Assembly: GCA_035379765.1 (NCBI GenBank)
Contig: DAOSVX010000017.1
Location: 1-11,816 of the forward strand
Length of the DNA: 11,816 nt
DNA from: DAOSVX01 sp035379765
Lineage (GTDB): Bacteria; Bacillota_I; Bacilli_A; RF39; UBA660
Reading direction: 5' to 3'
The notes beneath the pieces are model-generated. The model was given only the letters and a program-made list of their open reading frames with translations, did no database searches and had not been told where the DNA came from. The first letter of the stretch is position 1; every line of letters starts with the position of its first letter. This document shows positions 1 through 5,722 of this stretch, piece after piece. The position numbers and the translations under genes are program-made.

Positions 1-59
1 TTTTTTAACATTTAAAATATTTTGAACCGTTTTTGTATTGCATAACATTTTGTACTTTA

Positions 60-1217
60 TTATTGCTTTAAATATATTCCGTCTCCATTAACACCGCATA
101 CCTTTACCGTGGTTCCATAATATTGTTCATCATAAACTCCATCGCCATAAATAAGAGTATTCTTATTTTTAATTGTTAATTCAGAGAATACTTCTTGACC
201 ATTTATGATAACATAAATCTTGTTACCTCTTATTTTATATTCATATTTTCCATCAATAGAAGTACTTTCTGCTCCACTACCATAAACAAGTCCATCTTTA
301 AATGTTATTTCATCTGGAATAGCAGCACAACCGCCAGTATAACCATCTAGCTGTTGAACGAATGTTCCTTCTATCTGAGTAGAACTATTAGATAATGCTA
401 GTGTTGTAGCAATAATTATTGCTACCCCAACGCAAATAGAGAAAAACCATAACATTGTTTTTTTCAATTTATCTGGAGTTAAGTTCTCAACGTAATTAAG
501 TACTTTATTAGAATTTATTTTATTATTTTGAGATTTTTTACTATCATCTTGATTTAAAGAATTATCTATCGCTTTTTTATTTTTTGCACCTTCAATTAAG
601 TCACACAATTTACTTTTTAATTCTGCAATCCTTTTTCTATTTGAAACTTTACCTTTCTTTTTAATTAATATAGGATATAAGACTATGAAAATAATAATTA
701 AAAACCAAAATAATACACTTAAACTATCTGCAAGTGAAATACTAACATAATACTCAACATAATTATAAATACTATTCATAATAATAGTAATGAATATTAA
801 AATTATTACAAGTAAAAGAAATAGCAAAAATCTACCCATATTTTTTTTAAATGTATTTTTGATTTTGATTACTTCAACTGAAAAATCATCATTATCTTTA
901 ATTCTATTATAATTTTCAAGTTCTGTTAGGATAGTATTAACTATTCTTTTTACAACTTTTTTATCTTTTGTAAATATAAATCCTTTAGTTTTAGAAGTTA
1001 TTTCAATTTTTGTGCATCCATTTTCTACTTCTTCGACTTTAATATTTATCTTTAATTTTTTAAGATTGTCCCCTACTAAATGAAAAGTATTACTTTTCTC
1101 ATCAAACTCTAATAAAGTAAGAGGTTTTATTTTGTCATATTTTGTTAACTTCCTTAGTAGCTCAATAACATCTCCAACTTTATAGGGTAATTTTATGATT
1201 TCTCCATAATCATTCAT
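60..1217 (-). CDS. Membrane protein of unknown function with cytosolic N-terminal domain and outer C-terminal domain
   Basis: I do not recognise this 385-residue protein. Residues 1-115 form a soluble alpha/beta domain; the run CTKIEITSKTKG followed by a helix (VVKRIVNTILTELEN) is vaguely like the last strand and long helix of START/SRPBCC-type folds, which is only a guess. Hydrophobic segments at about 128-150, 165-185 and 255-275 look like three membrane helices, with a lysine-rich loop between the second and third. The last 105 residues are beta-rich with Gly/Tyr/Asp repeats and two cysteines (about 297 and 374) that could form a disulfide outside the cell. I chose ATG at 1217 because GAAAGGAG lies 8 bases upstream; a TTG at 1235 in the same frame overlaps that Shine-Dalgarno and is unlikely. 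It follows the relaxase on the same strand across a 136-base gap, so it could be element cargo or host. Confidence 0.75.
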   Translation of the reverse strand: MNDYGEIIKLPYKVGDVIELLRKLTKYDKIKPLTLLEFDEKSNTFHLVGDNLKKLKINIKVEEVENGCTKIEITSKTKGFIFTKDKKVVKRIVNTILTELENYNRIKDNDDFSVEVIKIKNTFKKNMGRFLLFLLLVIILIFITIIMNSIYNYVEYYVSISLADSLSVLFWFLIIIFIVLYPILIKKKGKVSNRKRIAELKSKLCDLIEGAKNKKAIDNSLNQDDSKKSQNNKINSNKVLNYVENLTPDKLKKTMLWFFSICVGVAIIIATTLALSNSSTQIEGTFVQQLDGYTGGCAAIPDEITFKDGLVYGSGAESTSIDGKYEYKIRGNKIYVIINGQEVFSELTIKNKNTLIYGDGVYDEQYYGTTVKVCGVNGDGIYLKQ

Positions 1218-1267
1218 TAAATATACTCCTTTCAAAAATTATGATTAACAAGATGTATTCTAATATA

Positions 1268-1295
1268 ATTATACTACTTAATCATTAAAAACAAC
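1268..1295 (-). promoter_or_regulatory. Possible promoter of the membrane protein gene
   Basis: On the minus strand a perfect TATAAT (1268-1273) lies about 50 bases upstream of the ATG. The -35 is poor: TTGTTT at 15 bases or TGTTGT at 17 bases. The region is very AT-rich, so a -10 match alone is weak support. The rest of the intergenic stretch (1218-1353) holds an imperfect inverted repeat, TTGACA/TATCAA at 1313-1332, but no convincing terminator for the relaxase gene. Confidence 0.35.
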
Positions 1296-1353
1296 ATAAA
1301 TTTTGTTATAATTTGACAATAATCGCTATCAATATAGTATTCATATAAATTAA

Positions 1354-2760
1354 TTATAATTCAAAATTGTCTTTTTCTATACTCCTCATGTCGTCTTCAT
1401 CTAATATGTCTTTATCATATAAATCTTCAACAACCTTTTTATACATTGGTTCTTTCTTTCCCCAACCAAATAGTTTTTCTTGTAAAAACTTCAATAATTT
1501 TTTGAACTTATCTTTAAAATATCTTACCGTTTGCCTTAAACTATAGTTTTCTTCTTCTAATTTGTTGATTGTTTTATCTTGCTCCTCAATCTTTTTATTA
1601 AGTGCCTTATTTCTAGTAGATAGAGCTGAATTGTTTTCTTCGTAAATTTCAATAATTTTCTTGTCATCGTCTAATTGATCCTTAACATTATCAATAGTAA
1701 CTAATAATAGATTCATCTCTTGAAACTCTTTATTTGTTATCTTAACTTCATCAATATACTTTTCTAATTTTGCCTTATCCTCTTCATTTAACAAATAGGT
1801 GTTTTTACTTAATTTAGACTGTTTTAAATTGCTAACTATATCATTTATTTCGTTTGAAAAAGTATCTAGTTCTTTTGATTTATTATCGGCTTGTTCTAAT
1901 TTAACCTTATTCTTCTCTAGTTGATTTTTCATTTCTTGATAACCATCCATATCTTTAGAATTAATATCTTTGTTTCTACCTTTTAACTTTTCCTTTAAAA
2001 CATCATCTAATCCATATTCATTGTTGAATGATTCAATACACAATGCTCTCATCTTATCTTGAATTACTTTTAATGAGTCTTTGGTGAAGATTGCCGTTTT
2101 TCCAACCTGTTTACTCATACCATTTTTATTACCTTCTTTAATTGGAACTCCAACAATATGCACATGAGGGCTTGTTTCATCATAATGAATAATTGCACTC
2201 GTTATTTTAAATGAAGGAACGACATTTTCTAAATCTTCAACTTGTTTTTGATAAACATTTGTCATTTTTCTTTTATAATCATCATCTTTGGTATCCCAAT
2301 ATTTTTTATCTCCAAGTTCAATGATTACTTCACAGGCAAGATCATTTTTAGCATTATTAGAAATGTGAGTAAAATAATCGTTTATCTTTCTATCATCTCT
2401 AACCTGTTTCTCGTTATATTCGTTTCTTGCTTTTTCAAATTCTCTTTTATATAATTCTTTAACATCATCAACAATACTAGAACTACCTTTAATAATAACT
2501 ATATCTTCTTGATCGTTATCATATTTTCGATAATTATGTTTATCTACTCTTGATAAAGTTTGAGCATTTTGGATAGCATTATTTGATAGAGAAGTAGTAC
2601 CACTCTTATTATTTTTAGCACTTGACCTAGCAATTCTTTTTTTATTCTTATCACTACCCAAGTGAAATGAATAAGCTAATTCTTCTATAAAATCTTCCCC
2701 CTTTCTTGGATAGGCAATTTTGTTCTGACAAAATCTATAACCCCCTATGTATTTTGTCAT
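1354..2760 (-). CDS. mobV: MobV/Pre-family relaxase (plasmid mobilization/recombination protein)
   Basis: This 468-residue protein is the DNA-nicking relaxase that would start mobilization of the element at oriT. Visible MobV signatures are the motif HNYRKYD at residues 75-81 and the metal-binding histidine motif HYDETSPHVH at 192-201 (HxDExxPHxH). Residues about 275-430 are a long charged coiled coil, usual for Pre/MobV C-termini. MobV proteins normally carry the HNxR motif within the first few dozen residues; here about 50 extra residues (MTKYIGGYRF...) come first. No good Shine-Dalgarno precedes the ATG; instead a short upstream ORF ends one base before it, so coupled reinitiation is possible. 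The first seven codons make one arm of the oriT-like inverted repeat, which could allow the relaxase to repress its own gene. The serine recombinase lies upstream across the assembly gap. No type IV secretion genes are visible, so the element looks mobilizable rather than self-transmissible. Confidence 0.92.
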   Translation of the reverse strand: MTKYIGGYRFCQNKIAYPRKGEDFIEELAYSFHLGSDKNKKRIARSSAKNNKSGTTSLSNNAIQNAQTLSRVDKHNYRKYDNDQEDIVIIKGSSSIVDDVKELYKREFEKARNEYNEKQVRDDRKINDYFTHISNNAKNDLACEVIIELGDKKYWDTKDDDYKRKMTNVYQKQVEDLENVVPSFKITSAIIHYDETSPHVHIVGVPIKEGNKNGMSKQVGKTAIFTKDSLKVIQDKMRALCIESFNNEYGLDDVLKEKLKGRNKDINSKDMDGYQEMKNQLEKNKVKLEQADNKSKELDTFSNEINDIVSNLKQSKLSKNTYLLNEEDKAKLEKYIDEVKITNKEFQEMNLLLVTIDNVKDQLDDDKKIIEIYEENNSALSTRNKALNKKIEEQDKTINKLEEENYSLRQTVRYFKDKFKKLLKFLQEKLFGWGKKEPMYKKVVEDLYDKDILDEDDMRSIEKDNFEL

Positions 2761-2778
2761 TCTAACAAAATACGGGGG
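2741..2778. other. Putative oriT core: inverted repeat at the relaxase start
   Basis: A 9-base perfect inverted repeat, GTATTTTGT (2749-2757) and ACAAAATAC (2765-2773), is separated by 7 bases and flanked by CCCCC (2741-2745) and GGGGG (2774-2778) that extend the pairing around a 3-base bulge. Such G/C tracts stand out in this AT-rich region. MobV relaxases are known to act on an inverted repeat just upstream of their own gene; here the repeat actually includes the relaxase ATG (2758-2760 lies in the loop). I cannot assign the nick site. Confidence 0.65.
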
Positions 2779-2815
2779 CTCTGCGAGGCTTCAAATTAAC
2801 TATCGCCACTTTCAT
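2762..2815 (-). CDS. Possible 17-codon ORF coupled to the relaxase start
   Basis: ATG at 2815 opens an ORF of 17 residues (MKVAIVNLKPRRAPVFC) that ends with TAG at 2762-2764, leaving one base before the relaxase ATG. The same frame is open further upstream to a GTG at 2845, giving 27 residues. The GGAAG upstream of the ATG is a weak Shine-Dalgarno and sits in the loop of a hairpin (2815-2832). Because the relaxase itself has no clear ribosome binding site, this ORF may deliver ribosomes to it. It may equally be chance openness of the oriT region. Confidence 0.35.
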   Translation of the reverse strand: MKVAIVNLKPRRAPVFC

Positions 2816-2848
2816 TTTTACTTCCGTAAAAACAAAACGTGCCACGTT
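2815..2848. repeat. Two further inverted repeats upstream of the oriT core
   Basis: TTTTTA (2815-2820) and TAAAAA (2827-2832) form a 6-base stem around CTTCCG. Next to it, AACGTG (2836-2841) and CACGTT (2843-2848) are perfect inverted repeats around a single base, a typical protein-binding palindrome. With the repeat at 2741-2778 they make a cluster of dyads in about 110 bases, as expected for an oriT or relaxase control region. Confidence 0.55.
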
Positions 2849-2881
2849 AATTTATATATAGCATCTCACAGTAGTTATATT

Positions 2882-2981
2882 NNNNNNNNNNNNNNNNNNN
2901 NNNNNNNNNNNNNNNNNNNNNNNNNNNNNNNNNNNNNNNNNNNNNNNNNNNNNNNNNNNNNNNNNNNNNNNNNNNNNNNNN
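2882..2981. other. Assembly gap of 100 N
   Basis: Exactly 100 undetermined bases, the conventional scaffold filler for a gap of unknown length. It interrupts the 3' end of the serine recombinase and separates it from the oriT/relaxase region, so the true distance and any genes in between are unknown. Confidence 0.97.
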
Positions 2982-4761
2982 TATTATCTTCAGTAGGAAT
3001 ACTAATAATACCAAATCGTTGTTTATTGTTCATCTTATCAAACTTATCTTCTGTCTTAATAGGAATCAATTTAATTGCTCTTTGATTTCCCTTAACATCT
3101 ACATCTTTTATATTAAATAGAGTTCCTTCATCGGTTTTAACTAGCTCAAACTCAATATAATCAACATCATACAAATCTTTTAATTTCTCTACATACTTAA
3201 CAATCTCTTCATGAGTTTTTTCATTAGTTCCAAAGATTGTATATTTACCATCCTTCAACTCTAAAGTATACATTCCTTCCCAAGCTGTATTTATATATTC
3301 TTGATATTCGTTCATAATTGACTCTTTAAAATAAACCTTTTTAATATTAATACTTTTACCTTCTGATTCTAGTTCAATGTAATCAAGATATTTCATAAAC
3401 ATATTTTGCTTTTCTTCAAGAGATAATTTCTGATATTCATAAAGAGGGGATAATTCCATAATGTCATTAACTTTGATCCATTCAAACCTTTTTATATCTC
3501 GACATAATACTAAACTCTCAAAACTTATATCAACACTAGCATTTATTTCTTCTTCCTTTATCTTTTTAGAGATTAGTTCCTGTTGGTTGTCATTATTTTT
3601 TGATTCTTCCTTGAATTCTTCAAGACTAATAAGATTATTAAAATATGCTTCCTTAATTCTTTCTCTTTTTGCTTCTGCTACTTTTAGTTCTTTTTCTAAT
3701 CTAGGTAGCGGATTATCAAGTTTATTTAAAAGAAGCGGGGCGAATTGATTTTTAATGAGGGAATCAAACTCTATCAATTGCACTATTAATGGTGTTAATT
3801 TCTTTTCAATGATGTCCTCTCTAACATAACCATTACAATCAAAACATCTATAATAAACATATTTATATTTCTTTTTTCCTCCCGGTGATCTTCCTGCCAT
3901 TACTCTACCACAATGAGGACATCTTAACTTTTGAAGAAATAAATAGGTAATATCTCTTGTATAATTTCTACTATTCTTATTCTTCTGACTTTGACAATCA
4001 TTCCAGATATTTTTTGATATGATTGTAGGAACAACATTTTCATAAATAACTTCGTGATCAGTATTTCTATATTGAATATAATCACCAGTATATAATCTGT
4101 TATTGATTATAGAATATACCGAGTCATCTCCCCATTTCTTATTTAATTCATTATCTTTATTCAACACATGAGATATTTTTTGATACGAATAACCTTTAAC
4201 ATACAAGTCAAATATTTTGACAATGGTATCTTTAGTTAATTCATCAATTACTACCTTTTTATTTTCCCTTTTATATCCAAGTGGAATGTTGCCAGGAATG
4301 TGTCCATTTTTGATTGCACCTACAAGTCCAAATCTAGTTCTCTCTGATGTTCTTTCTATTTCACTTTGACTTACACTAGTTAGAAGTCTTAAAACTAATC
4401 TTCCGTTGGCGGTAGTAGTATTTATCTCATCATTAGAGCAATCTAAATAACAGTTATTATCATCAAGTTGTTTTATAAGTTTTTCTAAATCATACATACT
4501 TCTTGTTACTCTATCTAACTTAAGAGCCACAATATATCTGATATTTCCTTCTTTCATATCTTGCATCATTCTTTGATATGCTGGTCTATTAGTATCTTTG
4601 GCTGATATTCCTGCATCTTCATATATGTCATACACTTCATAATTTTTAAACTTACAAAAATCAAGTAATTTTACTTTTTGCTCACCTAAACTAAAACCTT
4701 CTCTAGCTTGATCTTCAGTTGATACTCTTATATAAATACCTGCCATTTTCTTTTCGGTCAT
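2982..4761 (-). CDS. Large serine recombinase (integrase), C-terminus lost in gap
   Basis: Site-specific recombinase expected to integrate and excise the element. The 593 visible residues contain a resolvase-type catalytic domain (about 6-150) with nucleophile Ser14 in YIRVST, Arg12, the KLDRVTR motif (81-87, candidate catalytic arginines) and the long E helix around 130-150; a recombinase DNA-binding domain (about 158-260); a zinc ribbon with CPHC at 281-284 and CFDC at 306-309; and a coiled coil around 355-405, which in this family controls synapsis and direction. This order matches TnpX/TndX-type transposases of Bacillota mobile elements rather than small resolvases. ATG at 4761 follows AAAGGAG with 7 bases spacing; a second in-frame ATG is at codon 6. 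The reading frame is still open at the N gap, so length and stop are unknown. Expression is likely controlled by the leader and attenuator just upstream. Confidence 0.93.
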
Positions 4762-4780
4762 TAGTATTCTCCTTTCTTAA

Positions 4781-4833
4781 ATAAACAAAAAGAGGCACAA
4801 AAGCATTAATAATTAATACCTTTGACACCTCTT
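4781..4833 (-). terminator. Attenuator hairpin upstream of the serine recombinase
   Basis: On the minus strand AAGAGGTGTCAAAG (4833-4820) pairs with CTTTTGTGCCTCTT (4803-4790): 14 positions with one mismatch, three of the pairs being G:U wobbles. TTTTTGTTTATTT follows. The wobbles mean the hairpin is stable only in minus-strand RNA, so it is directional toward the recombinase. Its 5' arm lies entirely within the leader ORF, so a ribosome there would prevent hairpin formation and let RNA polymerase reach the recombinase. Confidence 0.8.
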
Positions 4834-4874
4834 AAGTTAATCAAACATTGTTTTAAATATATATAATTCCTCAT
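4806..4874 (-). CDS. Leader peptide (22 codons) of the recombinase attenuator
   Basis: ATG at 4874 lies 8 bases after GGGGGAGG (4890-4883), the strongest Shine-Dalgarno in the element. The ORF begins MRNYIYLKQC, ends LRGVKGINY and stops with TAA at 4808-4806. The codons for LRGVK are the 5' arm of the terminator hairpin, and the stop lies in its loop. Translation would therefore couple ribosome position to termination. The arrangement resembles leader-controlled attenuators described for ribosome-targeting resistance genes such as tet(M); the signal sensed here is unknown. An overlapping ATG-TAA minimal ORF starts at 4879 but lies too close to the Shine-Dalgarno. Confidence 0.65.
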   Translation of the reverse strand: MRNYIYLKQCLINLRGVKGINY

Positions 4875-4896
4875 TACATCAACCTCCCCCAAAGGT
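4818..4896 (-). promoter_or_regulatory. Possible alternative (antiterminator) pairing in the leader RNA
   Basis: On the minus strand ACCTTTG at 4896-4890, just before the leader Shine-Dalgarno, is perfectly complementary to CAAAGGT at 4824-4818, which overlaps the inner end of the terminator 5' arm. The 7-base-pair alternative helix would compete with the terminator and also enclose the leader start. A separate small stem, AACCT/AGGTT, could partly mask the leader Shine-Dalgarno. Both are read by eye, without energy calculation. Confidence 0.4.
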
Positions 4897-4918
4897 TTAC
4901 TGCACTTCTTGGCTTTAT

Positions 4919-4946
4919 ATAATATCATAATTTTAAGAAATGTCAA
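4919..4946 (-). promoter_or_regulatory. Promoter of leader and serine recombinase
   Basis: TTGACA (4946-4941), 16 bases, then TATTAT (4924-4919) on the minus strand: a perfect -35 and a 5/6 -10. It lies about 30 bases before the leader Shine-Dalgarno. The -35 is inside the last codons of the upstream 96-residue gene, so the recombinase can be transcribed independently of that gene. Confidence 0.75.
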
Positions 4947-5223
4947 ACGGATTAGTATATATTCCATACAATTCTCTAAATTTTAAAGGTTCATCACTAA
5001 CAATTTCTAACTTATATTCTTTTTTCATTTCGTTTTTAACATTGGTTATTATTTCTTCAACCTCATTATCATCTAATACCCAATTATCTAGGCATGATTT
5101 GAAAATTTGCATTAAGGTTTCTTCTTCATTTTCAAAATATTGTCTATAAAGTAATAATTCATATATAAACCTTCTTTTAAGCATTTTTTTATAAAAAGTT
5201 CTTGATTCTTCCTCGTAAGTCAC
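4933..5223 (-). CDS. Small protein of unknown function (96 residues, GTG start)
   Basis: I do not recognise this protein. It is charged and probably helical, with no membrane segment, and ends NPFDIS. The GTG start immediately follows the TAA of the upstream gene with no spacer; GGTGG just before it is a weak Shine-Dalgarno, so translation is probably coupled. Its 3' end carries the -35 of the recombinase promoter. Position between tRNA-Gly and the recombinase means it could belong to the element or to the host; its function cannot be inferred. Confidence 0.7.
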   Translation of the reverse strand: MTYEEESRTFYKKMLKRRFIYELLLYRQYFENEEETLMQIFKSCLDNWVLDDNEVEEIITNVKNEMKKEYKLEIVSDEPLKFRELYGIYTNPFDIS

Positions 5224-5517
5224 TTAAACCACCAAACCTTTCTCACTAGATTTTAAGATTCTCTCTAAATCTTTTAGTTCATACCTATTGGTAAGACTAT
5301 TTAGGAATATTGATTCACTGCCATTAAATACGAGGAATACTAATGAACCAATATAAATCCGATGAGGTTCTACATAAGCGAGGTTAGTTTTATCAATAGT
5401 TCTTACACTACCATTAACATATTTAGCCTTCGTATGACAGAATTTACAAACAATATCCACCTTTCTTTTAATATCCTCATCAAATTCAAGTTCTTTTTTT
5501 GTTATTTCCAATTTCAT
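5224..5517 (-). CDS. Small protein of unknown function with one CxxC (97 residues)
   Basis: I do not recognise this protein. A single CKFC at residues 24-27 looks like half of a zinc-binding knuckle; no second CxxC is present, so metal binding would need a partner subunit or a His ligand (HTK follows directly). Residues about 50-75 are beta-like (HRIYIGSLVFLVF). ATG at 5517 is well supported by AAAGGAGG with 6 bases spacing. It is directly coupled to the next gene. The tRNA-Gly terminator T-tract ends only about 8 bases before the Shine-Dalgarno, leaving no room for a normal promoter between them. Confidence 0.72.
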   Translation of the reverse strand: MKLEITKKELEFDEDIKRKVDIVCKFCHTKAKYVNGSVRTIDKTNLAYVEPHRIYIGSLVFLVFNGSESIFLNSLTNRYELKDLERILKSSEKGLVV

Positions 5518-5532
5518 ATCTTTCCTCCTTTA

Positions 5533-5565
5533 CAACAAAAAAATTCAACTCGTTATAAGTTGAAT
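5533..5565 (-). terminator. Terminator of tRNA-Gly
   Basis: On the minus strand ATTCAACT (5565-5558) pairs with AGTTGAAT (5550-5543) in a perfect 8-base stem with a 7-base loop, followed by a run of T (TTTTTTTGTTG). It lies about 40 bases after the tRNA 3' end. Confidence 0.8.
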
Positions 5566-5581
5566 CTTATCTTTAAGTCGA
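5552..5581 (-). promoter_or_regulatory. Possible promoter inside the tRNA terminator for the two small genes
   Basis: TCGACT (5581-5576), 18 bases, TATAAC (5557-5552) on the minus strand. The -10 lies in the terminator loop, so a transcript starting near 5545 would lack the hairpin 5' arm and escape termination. The -35 matches only 4/6, so support is weak. It overlaps the palindrome at 5577-5591. Confidence 0.25.
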
Positions 5582-5591
5582 AAAGTTCGAC
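5577..5591. repeat. Perfect short inverted repeat after tRNA-Gly
   Basis: GTCGAA and TTCGAC pair around a 3-base loop, 12 bases past the tRNA 3' end. On the plus strand ATTTTT follows. It could be a tRNA 3' processing hairpin, an operator or a weak plus-strand terminator; nothing in the sequence decides. Confidence 0.45.
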
Positions 5592-5603
5592 ATTTTTGCT
5601 TAA

Positions 5604-5678
5604 TGGAGCAAATGACCAGAATCGAACTGGCATCTTAACCTTGGCAAGGTTACATACTAACCATTGTACTACATCTGC
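5604..5678 (-). tRNA. tRNA-Gly(GCC)
   Basis: A complete 75-base cloverleaf can be folded by eye. The acceptor stem GCAGATG/CATTTGC has one G:U pair; the D stem is GTAC/GTAT; the anticodon stem TAACC/GGTTA encloses the loop TTGCCAA with anticodon GCC; the T arm is GCCAG-TTCGATT-CTGGT. Discriminator T is followed by an encoded CCA. It reads GGC and GGT (GGU) glycine codons. The gene is single, with its own promoter and terminator. Confidence 0.96.
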
Positions 5679-5690
5679 ATTACATGTAGT

Positions 5691-5719
5691 ATAATAGCAA
5701 AATATATAACTAATTTCAA
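5691..5719 (-). promoter_or_regulatory. Promoter of tRNA-Gly
   Basis: TTGAAA (5719-5714), 17 bases, TATTAT (5696-5691) on the minus strand. Transcription would start a few bases before the mature tRNA 5' end at 5678. The -35 lies directly after the dehydrogenase stop codon. Confidence 0.75.
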
Positions 5720-5722
5720 GTA

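Noticed and set aside
1..59. Sequence left of the membrane protein gene
   Set aside because: AT-rich only; no clear hairpin, repeat or gene that I can support.
1313..1334. Plus-strand TTGACA-16-TAGTAT, possible antisense promoter toward the relaxase gene
   Set aside because: The -10 matches only 4/6, no plus-strand gene or RNA structure follows, and such matches are common in AT-rich DNA.
2747..3085. Plus-strand open frame across the gap, and other plus-strand frames such as 3461-3748 and 4940-5149
   Set aside because: They are antisense shadows of the recombinase and small genes, or consist largely of N, with no ribosome binding sites or recognisable protein features.
5577..5591. Palindrome GTCGAA/TTCGAC considered as a LexA (SOS) box
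   Set aside because: The Bacillota box is CGAAC-N4-GTTCG (14 bases); here the half-sites are only CGAA/TTCG with 3 bases between, and no SOS gene follows.
5604..5678. tRNA-Gly as integration site of the element
   Set aside because: tRNA, promoter and terminator are intact, no repeat of its 3' end is seen elsewhere in the window, and large serine recombinases usually do not use tRNA 3' ends.
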